Assembly: GCA_003009815.1 (NCBI GenBank)
Contig: PXPD01000012.1
Span: 1 to 15,588 of the forward strand
Reading direction: 5' to 3'
DNA from: Nanohaloarchaea archaeon SW_4_43_9
GTDB taxonomy: Archaea > Nanohalarchaeota > Nanosalinia > Nanosalinales > Nanosalinaceae
Length of the DNA: 15,588 bases
Shown: piece after piece, positions 1 to 5,972 of the stretch
Layout of the letters: every line of letters starts with the position of its first letter
How positions within the stretch are numbered: position 1 is the first letter of the stretch
The notes under the pieces: generated by a model
Database searches by the model: none
Told to the model about the DNA's origin: nothing
Seen by the model: the letters and a program-made list of their open reading frames with translations, nothing else
Translations under genes and position numbers: made by a program

Positions 1-914
1 GTTCTCCCGCCTATTCAGCTAATCCGAATATTGAATCTATCAAATCAAAAATTAAAGAACTCCGTATCGGAGGAACTTTCGGGGTTGATACCAACCGTTC
101 AGGAGATCATGAGTTTGATAGTATGGATGTGAACCGGGAGATAGGAGCTTTCGTTGAGGAGAAGAAAGATGCAGAAGTCGATTTAGAAGATCCTGAGACA
201 TGGGTTAAGATTGATGTCAGAAAAGATAATGCATTCATCTATAAACACGAGTTTAAAGGCCCGGACGGTTTTCCTGTAGGGATTCAAGGAGAGATGGCAG
301 CTCTTATTAGTGGAGGAATTGACTCTCCGGTTGCAGCCTATGAGATAATGAAACGGGGTGCGGATATAAAGCCGTTATACTTCTATAATAAGCCGATATC
401 TGCTGAAGATCATTTACTGCGTTTTAGATCAATCCTTGAAGATCTGAAGAAGTTTCATCCCGGAAAGAAATGGAACTACTTTGTGGTCAATATGAAAGAA
501 ATTAACGAGGAACTGATGCAGATCGATTCAGGAAGAATGATTCTCCATAGACGTATAATGTTCAAAATAGCAGGGAGAATAGCTGATAAAAAAGGATTAA
601 AGGGTATCGTAACCGGTGAATCACTGGGGCAGAAGTCGTCACAGACAGCAATAAACCTTCAGAGAACGACTGAAGCGGTTAATATACCTGTTTATAGACC
701 GCTTTTAACCTGGAATAAATCAGAGATAACCGAGGAAGCAAGAGAGATCGGAACAGTTGAGAAATCAAATATAGATTCTGCGTGTGCAACACTGTCGCCG
801 GATGAACCCGCCACAGAACTGAAGGAGGATCAGCTAGAGGAAATTGAGAAAGATATTAGTGTTGAAAAGTTGGTTGAAAATGCAGTTGAAAACTGTGAAG
901 AAAACCTGTTATAA
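1..914 (+). CDS. thiI: tRNA 4-thiouridine synthase ThiI, 5'-truncated by window edge
   Basis: This enzyme adenylates U8 of tRNA and transfers sulfur to form 4-thiouridine in the cytoplasm; in some organisms it also serves thiamine thiazole synthesis. The frame is open from base 3, so the gene begins before the window; about 303 residues are visible. The first ~55 visible residues are the end of a THUMP RNA-binding domain (TFGVDTNRSGDHEFDSMD). The PP-loop SGGIDSPVA follows at visible residues ~103-111, then the family motif TGESLGQKSSQT at ~204-215. A cysteine at ~261 (CATLSPDEPAT) sits where ThiI proteins carry the PP-domain catalytic cysteine. The protein ends about 40 residues later, so there is no C-terminal rhodanese domain, as usual for archaeal ThiI; sulfur must come from elsewhere. 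All three tRNA genes in this window have U at position 8, the expected substrate. The gene at 967 follows 52 bases later. Confidence 0.93.
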   Translation, partial: SPAYSANPNIESIKSKIKELRIGGTFGVDTNRSGDHEFDSMDVNREIGAFVEEKKDAEVDLEDPETWVKIDVRKDNAFIYKHEFKGPDGFPVGIQGEMAALISGGIDSPVAAYEIMKRGADIKPLYFYNKPISAEDHLLRFRSILEDLKKFHPGKKWNYFVVNMKEINEELMQIDSGRMILHRRIMFKIAGRIADKKGLKGIVTGESLGQKSSQTAINLQRTTEAVNIPVYRPLLTWNKSEITEEAREIGTVEKSNIDSACATLSPDEPATELKEDQLEEIEKDISVEKLVENAVENCEENLL

Positions 915-934
915 AAAGATTTGGTTGTCGAAAA

Positions 935-958
935 CATTAAATATGATTGAGGAGTGGT
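935..958 (+). promoter_or_regulatory. TATA-like box and Shine-Dalgarno before the gene at 967
   Basis: An A/T-rich element (CATTAAATATG, 935-945) lies about 28 bases before the ATG at 967, and GGAGTGGTGA (950-959) lies 7 bases before it. The two signals predict different things: a leaderless mRNA from an own promoter, or SD-driven translation on a transcript read through from thiI. Both could operate. Confidence 0.45.
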
Positions 959-966
959 GAATCAAT

Positions 967-1284
967 ATGAGTATACAGGAAAAAAAGAAAGAAGCCGAAG
1001 CGGTACTTGACTCTGCCGAGATGGTTCTGGAAACCATTCCGGAGCCGAGAACAGGTAAAGCCAAAGACTTGGAGGTGGAAATCTCCAAACTTGAAGAAGA
1101 GATACAGGAACCTGATTCTGAGTCATCACTTGATGAAATAATTAACTCTGTTAGAGATTTGATGGAAGAAGTTCAAGAAGACGCAATGCAGGATCCAATG
1201 GAGCCTGGAGATGATATGGGTGGCGGAATGGGTCCGGGAGGCGCACCTCCAAGAGGACCTGAAGACGATGTCCCCCCATTTTAA
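967..1284 (+). CDS. Small acidic helical protein resembling a free-standing Hsp70 (DnaK) lid with Gly-rich tail
   Basis: I do not recognise this as a named family. The 105 residues have three parts. Residues 3-75 are predicted almost entirely helical, as three amphipathic segments (about 3-24, 30-50 and 54-75). Residues 76-97 are rich in Met, Gly and Pro (GDDMGGGMGPGGAPP). The end is acidic (PEDDVPPF). Order, spacing and composition match the C-terminal alpha-helical lid and Gly-rich tail of Hsp70/DnaK, for example KKEAEAVLDSAEMVLETI against the DnaK lid helix with NEADSLIYQTEK. No nucleotide-binding or substrate-binding beta domain is present; thiI lies directly upstream. It may bind an Hsp70, nucleotide exchange factor or client protein in trans, or may simply be an unrelated coiled coil with a disordered tail. 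It has no cysteine. The start is chosen for the strong Shine-Dalgarno just upstream. Confidence 0.75.
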   Translation: MSIQEKKKEAEAVLDSAEMVLETIPEPRTGKAKDLEVEISKLEEEIQEPDSESSLDEIINSVRDLMEEVQEDAMQDPMEPGDDMGGGMGPGGAPPRGPEDDVPPF

Positions 1285-1307
1285 TTCTTATTCTTTGATC
1301 AATCAGT

Positions 1308-1314
1308 TTTATAG
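1308..1314 (+). promoter_or_regulatory. TATA box for the secreted protein gene
   Basis: TTTATAG is centred about 28 bases before the ATG at 1339 and there is no Shine-Dalgarno, predicting a leaderless transcript. Confidence 0.5.
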
Positions 1315-1338
1315 TAAGAATTTCCCAATTCATAAACT

Positions 1339-2706
1339 ATGAGGAAAACCGTATCACTGATCCTGATTTTTGTAATGGCGTCATCGATAGTTGCTTCCTT
1401 TCCAGCTGAAATGAAGGTAGTGGACAGAACAGCTTCCGTTGATGATCCGGCGATCTTCAATATTACCGTAGAAAACGATTATGCTTCACAGGATCGGTTC
1501 AGGATCAGCAGTATCCAGTCTCCTCCTGTTACTTCAAGCTGGTTTGACTATGAATATAGCAAAACAGTAGAGGCGGGAGAGAAAGAAAGTTTCCGGTTAG
1601 AAGTTACGCCTGAAGAAAATTCTATCCAGCAGAACTATGCATTCACAGCTAATCTCAGATCATTCCGGAACGATGAGTCTGAAGAACTGGAGAGCTTCTT
1701 CACAGTAAAAAACAAATACGACCTGAAGATAACTTCTTTTCAGGTCTCAGACAACAAAGTGAAACCTGGGGACGAGATAGACATATCTGCTACCGTAGAG
1801 AACACGGCTTCTGATACGGTTGAAAACTTTACAGTACGGGTAGAGGGCTTTAATTCAACTGTCGATAAGAAAGGTGCAGTTCTTGACAGAGGCGACAGCA
1901 TAAGATACAACTTCAACTTAGATGTCCCGGACAGGAGAATGCCGGCTGAAGAAAAGATTTCACTAAATGTCTACAAGGATGGAGAAAGGACTCAGTCTTC
2001 TTCTCAGACTGTTGAGGTGGAAGAAGTAAAGAATATAGAACGAAATACTATTGAAGAAAACATGCTTCTGGTGAAAACAGAGAAAGTAGAGCTCAAGAAT
2101 ACAGGCAATGTAAAGGATGAAGCCAAAGTTGAAAAAACACTGCCTGTTTATCTGGACCCTCTAACAGATTTCGAACCTGAACCGGAGGAAAGAACAGAAG
2201 GCGCCGACCAATACTACACATGGAACGTTCAGCTGGAACCGGGTGAATCAAAACAGGTAAGTTATACCGTAAGCTATGTTCCCGCATTCGGATTTGTGGC
2301 CCTTCTATTCCTTGGAGTACTTGGATTCAAAAAACTTCAGACCGATCTCAGGATTTCTAAAAACGCAGAGAAAAGGGGAGGGGAGATTAAGGTTAGATTG
2401 GAGCTGCAGAATAATTCAAGCACATCGCTAATCCAACTCGATGTGAAGGACTTTGTTCCGGATATAGCAGAGGTTCCTCAGGAATTTGACATGGCTAAAC
2501 CTGTTGTCAAAAAAACCAGTACCGGGACAAAACTGGAATGGCATATAGAAAGTCTCGAGCCGGGAGAACAGAGAATATTTGAGTACACAGTTAAACCTCT
2601 GGTTGAGGTAGAGGGGGGAGTAAAACTTGACCCGGCTAAAGTGCTGAAAAATGGCGAGAGAATGAAGGAGACCGACAAGGTAGAAGTTGATTTCCAACCG
2701 GAGTAA
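1339..2706 (+). CDS. Secreted/membrane-anchored beta-sandwich (CARDB/NEW3-like) protein
   Basis: A 455-residue protein without a named function that I can assign. Residues 1-20 are a signal peptide or N-terminal anchor (MRKTVSLILIFVMASSIVAS). Residues 25-123 and 127-228 look like Ig-like/CARDB-type beta sandwiches, with alternating hydrophobic strands and typical phrases such as VKPGDEIDISATVENTASDT. Residues ~231-313 form a third such domain ending in LEPGESKQVSYTVSY. A hydrophobic helix follows (~315-331, VPAFGFVALLFLGVLGF), then Lys. Residues ~337-420 repeat the third domain (SLEPGEQRIFEYTVKPL). With the first domains outside, the final repeat would face the cytoplasm. N-x-S/T sites (N41, N163, N172) could be glycosylated. 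It probably acts in the envelope as an adhesive, structural or assembly component. Single-gene unit between the Hsp70-lid-like gene and tRNA-Tyr. Confidence 0.85.
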   Translation: MRKTVSLILIFVMASSIVASFPAEMKVVDRTASVDDPAIFNITVENDYASQDRFRISSIQSPPVTSSWFDYEYSKTVEAGEKESFRLEVTPEENSIQQNYAFTANLRSFRNDESEELESFFTVKNKYDLKITSFQVSDNKVKPGDEIDISATVENTASDTVENFTVRVEGFNSTVDKKGAVLDRGDSIRYNFNLDVPDRRMPAEEKISLNVYKDGERTQSSSQTVEVEEVKNIERNTIEENMLLVKTEKVELKNTGNVKDEAKVEKTLPVYLDPLTDFEPEPEERTEGADQYYTWNVQLEPGESKQVSYTVSYVPAFGFVALLFLGVLGFKKLQTDLRISKNAEKRGGEIKVRLELQNNSSTSLIQLDVKDFVPDIAEVPQEFDMAKPVVKKTSTGTKLEWHIESLEPGEQRIFEYTVKPLVEVEGGVKLDPAKVLKNGERMKETDKVEVDFQPE

Positions 2707-2799
2707 AACCCTTATTAAAACTTGAATATCTTTTCCTGATACACAGACCCGACCCAGCATGTGCGAAGCTCGGCTTCTCAAAGAGCCTAGATAGTTAAA

Positions 2800-2873
2800 C
2801 CCGACTTAGCTCAGTCTGGCAGAGCGTCCGCCTGTAGAGCGGATTGTCCCAGGTTCAAATCCTGGAGTCGGGA
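2800..2873 (+). tRNA. tRNA-Tyr (anticodon GTA)
   Basis: A full cloverleaf is visible. The acceptor stem is CCCGACT/AGTCGGG. The D arm is GCTC with GAGC. The anticodon stem TCCGC/GCGGA has loop CTGTAGA and anticodon GTA at 2834-2836. The T arm is CCAGG-TTCAAAT-CCTGG and the discriminator base is A. The C1:G72 pair is the identity signature of archaeal and eukaryotic tRNA-Tyr. There is no intron, although archaeal tRNA-Tyr genes often carry one, and CCA is not encoded. U8 (2807) is present, the target of ThiI. Confidence 0.97.
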
Positions 2874-2942
2874 CTCTCAAAATTATCTTTCGCTATGGCG
2901 CCATCAATCCTTATTCTGAGCCATACTACAGGTAAAAACACA

Positions 2943-2950
2943 TTTTAAAC
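2943..2950 (+). promoter_or_regulatory. TATA box for the uracil-DNA glycosylase gene
   Basis: TTTTAAAC is centred about 24-26 bases before the ATG at 2970, predicting a leaderless mRNA. There is no Shine-Dalgarno. Confidence 0.5.
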
Positions 2951-2969
2951 CTTCTGAAAAAATTGGTTT

Positions 2970-3542
2970 ATGGCTTTTAGAGAAAAATACAGTGATTTCT
3001 TCCAGAACCTGAATGAAGAATATTTCAACGAGGAGAGGTTTGTGCCTGCTGTCGGACCTGAAGATGCTGAAGTAATGATGGTAGGAGAAGCGCCGGGAGA
3101 GAACGAGGTCGAACAGGGAGAGCCATTTGTCGGCAGGGCTGGAAAGAAACTGAACAAAATCCTGAACGATATAGATATTGACCGGTCTGAAATCTATATT
3201 ACTAACCTGGTGAAGATAAGGCCTCCAGAGAACAGAGACCCGAAAAAGGAAGGGATCAAGGCATGGAAACCTCTGTTAGAGAGGGAGATAGAAGAAGTTG
3301 ACCCGGACATGGTTCTGACACTGGGTAACTTTGCATCAAAAGAACTTCTAGGGAAGAAAAAGGGAATAACCAGTATACATGGCAGGATTTTCTCACGAGA
3401 AGGACGAAAGATAATGCCTATTTATCATCCTGCGGCGACTCTATATGATCAATCGAAGACTCCGGTACTAGAGAAAGATTTGAGAAAAGCGTTTGGGAAA
3501 GAGGAAACCGGGCAGACTAGCTTAAAAGATCTACAGCAATAA
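2970..3542 (+). CDS. Family 4-like uracil-DNA glycosylase lacking the iron-sulfur cysteines
   Basis: Family 4 UDGs remove uracil from DNA after cytosine deamination, starting base-excision repair. The 190 residues carry every core motif. These are GEAPGENE (39-46, uracil and water-activating motif), GEPFVGRAG (50-58), TNLVKIRPPENRDP (78-91), the LTLG strand (~116-119) and the catalytic-site IYHPAATL (151-158). The family normally binds a [4Fe-4S] cluster with a CxxC near the N-terminus, a Cys before RPP and a Cys in the following helix. This protein has no cysteine at all: the N-terminal pair is absent, Ile83 sits before RPP, and Trp99 occupies the last position. No upstream start can restore them, because a TGA lies in frame at 2955. 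Function as a glycosylase is likely from the active-site motifs, but the cluster has been lost. The neighbouring methyltransferase may be separately transcribed. Confidence 0.9.
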   Translation: MAFREKYSDFFQNLNEEYFNEERFVPAVGPEDAEVMMVGEAPGENEVEQGEPFVGRAGKKLNKILNDIDIDRSEIYITNLVKIRPPENRDPKKEGIKAWKPLLEREIEEVDPDMVLTLGNFASKELLGKKKGITSIHGRIFSREGRKIMPIYHPAATLYDQSKTPVLEKDLRKAFGKEETGQTSLKDLQQ

Positions 3543-3545
3543 AGA
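3538..3545 (+). promoter_or_regulatory. TATA-like box for the m5C methyltransferase gene
   Basis: AATAAAG overlaps the stop codon of the glycosylase gene and lies about 25 bases before the ATG at 3566. This predicts a leaderless start; read-through from upstream is also possible. Confidence 0.35.
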
Positions 3546-3565
3546 TTTCTGAAACAGTTCTCTGT

Positions 3566-4441
3566 ATGAAACAGTACAAACCTTTAATCGATGACTGGCA
3601 GGCATTCAAGCATGCGTGCAAAAGACCGGCGCTCTCAACTGTCAGGAAAAACAGCATAAGGGCTGGAAAAAATTTTGAGGAGAGGCTGAAAGAAAGATTT
3701 GACGAAGTGGAACAGTCCGGCTGGAACTCTGAGGTCTTCAGGCTCCCGGGAGAGAAGACACCGGGCAAGTCGATGATGCACTGGCTCGGCGAGTACTATG
3801 TACAGGAGGAGTCAGCATCCCTGCCCGTACAGGCTTTGAATCCTGAGAAAGACGAAAGAATACTTGATATGTGCGCTGCGCCGGGAGGGAAGACCACGCA
3901 GATTGCTTCAAAGATGGAGAATGATGGCGAAATCGTGGCTAACGATGACTCGTCTCGAAGACTGAAAAGTCTCCACGCAAACATCTACAGGACAGGTTCT
4001 GCTTCTGTTTCAGTAACAAACTACGATGGAAGAAGGATTCAGGAGAACCGGAAATATGATAGAATACTTCTGGATGCTCCCTGCACAGGAGAAGGAGACA
4101 GAGCCAGAAGGAAGTTTGAACCTGCAGATCAGTATGAAAAGAAGAATCTTTCCGAGCTCCAGAAACAGCTGGGAGAGAAGGCAGAGACATTGCTAAAAGA
4201 GGGAGGCAAAATGGTTTACTCTACCTGTACAATAAATCCACAGGAAAATGAGGAAGTTGTCGAGTATCTACTGGAAAACACAGGTCTTCAACTGGAGAAA
4301 ATCGAAATGAATCCGGATCACAGAAAGGGCGTCAATAGTTTTGAAGGGAATCAGTACGGTCAGGAAATGAATAAAACCGTCAGGATTTATCCACACCACT
4401 TTGAATCGGGGGTGATCTATGTTGCCAAGTTCAGGAAATAA
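3566..4441 (+). CDS. RsmB/NOP2/Sun-family RNA cytosine-C5 methyltransferase (catalytic subunit)
   Basis: The enzyme transfers methyl from S-adenosylmethionine to C5 of a cytosine in tRNA or rRNA. In the 291 residues the SAM motif is DMCAAPGGKT (101-110). The motif IV cysteine that releases product is in DAPCTGEG (170-177, Cys173), and the nucleophile is in STCTINPQENE (219-229, Cys221). Residues 1-95 are the family's N-terminal extension. The ending TVRIYPHHFESGVIYVAKFRK is the normal last strand of the catalytic domain. Many family members carry an RNA-binding PUA-like domain beyond this; here that domain is encoded by the next gene, whose start lies inside this one. Archaeal tRNA m5C methyltransferase (Trm4-like) is the closest guess; tRNA or rRNA specificity cannot be read from sequence. 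Confidence 0.92.
   Translation: MKQYKPLIDDWQAFKHACKRPALSTVRKNSIRAGKNFEERLKERFDEVEQSGWNSEVFRLPGEKTPGKSMMHWLGEYYVQEESASLPVQALNPEKDERILDMCAAPGGKTTQIASKMENDGEIVANDDSSRRLKSLHANIYRTGSASVSVTNYDGRRIQENRKYDRILLDAPCTGEGDRARRKFEPADQYEKKNLSELQKQLGEKAETLLKEGGKMVYSTCTINPQENEEVVEYLLENTGLQLEKIEMNPDHRKGVNSFEGNQYGQEMNKTVRIYPHHFESGVIYVAKFRK
4410..4415 (+). promoter_or_regulatory. Shine-Dalgarno inside the methyltransferase gene, deciding the start at 4419
   Basis: GGTGAT lies 3-8 bases before the ATG at 4419, within the last codons of the methyltransferase gene. It supports independent translational initiation of the overlapping gene rather than a frameshift error. Confidence 0.55.
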
Positions 4442-4859
4442 AGCGTGGGACTACCTTGAGGAAAGATTTGGGGTTGACGGAGAAGAATTATCTTTCAGAA
4501 TGAAAAAAATTTCGGGCGATTACTGGGTTCATACCGGTACTGAGGAAAGTCTTCAATGTGAGACTCGTGGTATTAGATGCATTAGAGACACTGATAGAGC
4601 CCTGAAACCTACAACATATGCGCTGCAGTTATTAGAGGATCACATAGACAAAAGTATAATTGAAGTAGATAAAGCGGAGTTGATTGATCTTCTGGGGAGA
4701 AAAGAAATGATTGAGAGAACTTTAGATATGGAAGAGGGATATGTTGCGATAATGTTTGGGGGGAGAGTGATCGGATGTGGGATGTACAAGGATGAGAAGG
4801 TTTCCTCTAGAATACCGAAAGGAAGATCAAAGGAACTGAGAAAAATTATGGAGAATTAA
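4419..4859 (+). CDS. PUA-like RNA-binding protein, partner of the m5C methyltransferase
   Basis: A 146-residue protein similar to the C-terminal domain found fused to RsmF/NOP2-type methyltransferases. GIRCIRDTDRALKPTTYALQ (51-70) matches the region where these domains read 'G-R-...-k-x-x-x-P-T/S-x-x-A-L'. YVAIMFGGRVIGCGMY (108-123) followed by SRIPKGRSKELRK (130-142) matches the closing strand and 'IPKG-R' tail. It overlaps the methyltransferase gene by 23 bases in a different frame, with its own Shine-Dalgarno. The two products therefore probably form one RNA-modifying enzyme from two chains. A recent frameshift that split one gene is the alternative, but the catalytic gene ends cleanly and this gene has its own start signals. 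Its stop codon overlaps that of the convergent membrane gene. Confidence 0.82.
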   Translation: MLPSSGNKAWDYLEERFGVDGEELSFRMKKISGDYWVHTGTEESLQCETRGIRCIRDTDRALKPTTYALQLLEDHIDKSIIEVDKAELIDLLGRKEMIERTLDMEEGYVAIMFGGRVIGCGMYKDEKVSSRIPKGRSKELRKIMEN

Positions 4860-5107
4860 TGACCTATGCCTGTTCCACTATCTTTCTTTTTGTCGTGGAT
4901 GAATTCTATCAAATATACCAGGACAAGCAGAACTGATACTTGGAAGGCTATAGCGAAAGGATCGAAACTTATGTTGAATAGAGCGTCTCTTTCAAATCTT
5001 TCAACCTGAGAATAGATTATATATGCGTCAAAACCCAAAATAACCATGGTAGCTATATCCAGACTTGGAAGCCTGTCAAGCATCTCGCCTATTGATTTTC
5101 CGGACAT
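4856..5107 (-). CDS. Small two-helix membrane protein, unknown function
   Basis: An 83-residue protein that I do not recognise. Two hydrophobic helices are visible, about residues 18-33 (IATMVILGFDAYIIYS) and 50-70 (PFAIAFQVSVLLVLVYLIEFI). They are separated by a short polar loop with ERFERD, and the tail is HDKKKDSGTGIGH. The lysines after helix 2 and the charged N-terminus suggest both ends face the cytoplasm. A clear TATA box (5129-5135) supports that the gene is real and leaderless. It is convergent with the PUA-like gene, sharing the TTAA at 4856-4859, and divergent from the 5S rRNA gene. Confidence 0.72.
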   Translation of the reverse strand: MSGKSIGEMLDRLPSLDIATMVILGFDAYIIYSQVERFERDALFNISFDPFAIAFQVSVLLVLVYLIEFIHDKKKDSGTGIGH

Positions 5108-5128
5108 AAATACTAGTTCTGATCTCTG

Positions 5129-5135
5129 TATTTAA
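5129..5135 (-). promoter_or_regulatory. TATA box for the small membrane protein gene
   Basis: Minus-strand TTAAATA is centred about 25 bases before the ATG at 5107. This predicts a transcript that begins at the start codon. Confidence 0.55.
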
Positions 5136-5158
5136 CTGTAACTTCTCGGGGCGAGTGG

Positions 5159-5165
5159 TTTATAA
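5159..5165 (+). promoter_or_regulatory. TATA box for the 5S rRNA gene
   Basis: TTTATAA lies about 26 bases before the predicted 5' end of the 5S rRNA (about 5188), the normal spacing for an archaeal promoter. Confidence 0.6.
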
Positions 5166-5187
5166 GTTTTAACCTAACCTATCATGA

Positions 5188-5303
5188 TACTGGCGGTCAA
5201 AGCGAGGGGGCAACACCCGTACCCATCCCGAACACGGAAGTAAAGTCCCTCAGCGATCTGACTAGTACTGCCTTACGGCGGGACATTCAGGACGCTGCCA
5301 GAC
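5188..5303 (+). rRNA. rrf: 5S ribosomal RNA, isolated gene
   Basis: The universally conserved 5S core ACCCATCCCGAACACGGAAG is at 5221-5240. The terminal helix pairs CTGGCGGT (5190-5197) with GCTGCCAG (5294-5301). The loop-E/helix region contains AGTACTG. At about 115 bases it is slightly shorter than haloarchaeal 5S, with the shortening in the helix IV/V arm. The ends are estimates. No 16S or 23S rRNA flanks it, so it is transcribed on its own from the TATA box at 5159. Confidence 0.93.
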
Positions 5304-5310
5304 TATTTTT
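5304..5310 (+). terminator. T-run terminator of 5S rRNA
   Basis: The sequence TATTTTT directly follows the 5S 3' end. Oligo-T runs are the usual archaeal termination signal. Confidence 0.55.
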
Positions 5311-5322
5311 CCCTCCACTCTA

Positions 5323-5332
5323 AATTTAAATT
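5323..5332 (+). promoter_or_regulatory. TATA box for riboflavin synthase gene
   Basis: AATTTAAATT is centred 26-27 bases before the ATG at 5354. There is no Shine-Dalgarno; leaderless mRNA predicted. Confidence 0.55.
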
Positions 5333-5353
5333 ACAGTTACTTAACTGATTCTT

Positions 5354-5947
5354 ATGTTTACAGGACTTGTAGAAGAGACAGGTAGAGTTGTTTCTGTAGA
5401 AAATGCCGGTGAGGGAAAAAGAATAGAATTAACAGCTGATCAAACATGTGAGGGTTCGGAGATAGGTGACAGTATCAGTGTCAGCGGTGCTTGCCTGACC
5501 GTTGAAGAGTTTACTGAAGCAGGCGTAGAGGTTTTCCTAGCAGAAGAAACATTGGATATAACCTGGTTCTCAGGGCTTGAAGAGGAAGATAAAGTAAATC
5601 TTGAGCGATCTCTCACACCCCAAGATAAAATGGGGGGACACTACGTTCAGGGCCATGTAGACGACACCACGGAAATAAATGGAATTGAAGAGCTGGAAGA
5701 GGGTTGGAACTTTCATTTTTCTATGCCAGAAGAGTTTGAGCATTATATAGTAGAAAAAGGTTTCATAGCGGTTGAAGGGATCAGCCTCACAGTCACTGAG
5801 ATTGATGAGGAAGGTTTCTGGATTACAATAATCCCGGAGACCTGGGAGAAAACTAACCTGTCCGAGAAAAGGATCGGAGATCTTGTTAATGTTGAGATTG
5901 ATGTAATGGCGAAGTACGCCGAGAAAATCTCTAGGTATCAAAATTAA
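5354..5947 (+). CDS. ribE: Riboflavin synthase, bacterial-type (alpha subunit, two lumazine-binding domains)
   Basis: Catalyses dismutation of two 6,7-dimethyl-8-ribityllumazine molecules to riboflavin and a pyrimidinedione, the last step of vitamin B2 synthesis. At 197 residues it has the usual length. It opens with the family signature MFTGLVEETG. The first lumazine-binding domain (about 1-95) contains SGACLTV (44-50). The linker GGHYVQGHVD (94-103) follows, and the second domain (~98-190) contains EKGFIAVEGISLTV (134-147). The C-terminus ends with the trimer-forming helix DVMAKYAEK. Many archaea instead use an unrelated, lumazine-synthase-like riboflavin synthase; haloarchaea have the bacterial type, consistent with a halophilic lineage. 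No other riboflavin gene is adjacent. Confidence 0.95.
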   Translation: MFTGLVEETGRVVSVENAGEGKRIELTADQTCEGSEIGDSISVSGACLTVEEFTEAGVEVFLAEETLDITWFSGLEEEDKVNLERSLTPQDKMGGHYVQGHVDDTTEINGIEELEEGWNFHFSMPEEFEHYIVEKGFIAVEGISLTVTEIDEEGFWITIIPETWEKTNLSEKRIGDLVNVEIDVMAKYAEKISRYQN

Positions 5948-5950
5948 ATT
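5942..5950 (+). promoter_or_regulatory. TATA box for htpX
   Basis: AATTAAATT overlaps the stop codon of the riboflavin synthase gene and lies about 27 bases before the ATG at 5973. Confidence 0.45.
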
Positions 5951-5972
5951 ATTTTGTCTAAAAAACAGGGTT

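Noticed and set aside
967..1284. Interpretation as the remnant 3' end of a degraded dnaK gene
   Set aside because: The upstream sequence is intact thiI, the gene has its own start signals, and the reading frame is undisturbed. A free-standing gene fits better than a remnant.
2707..2799. Possible C/D-box or leader RNA upstream of tRNA-Tyr (a weak GGCTT/GAGCC hairpin and a CTGA)
   Set aside because: No C box (RTGATGA) or paired D box is present and the hairpin is only five pairs.
2895..2904. Palindrome ATGGCGCCAT between tRNA-Tyr and the glycosylase gene
   Set aside because: One 10-base palindrome without a partner site or suitable promoter spacing is within chance expectation.
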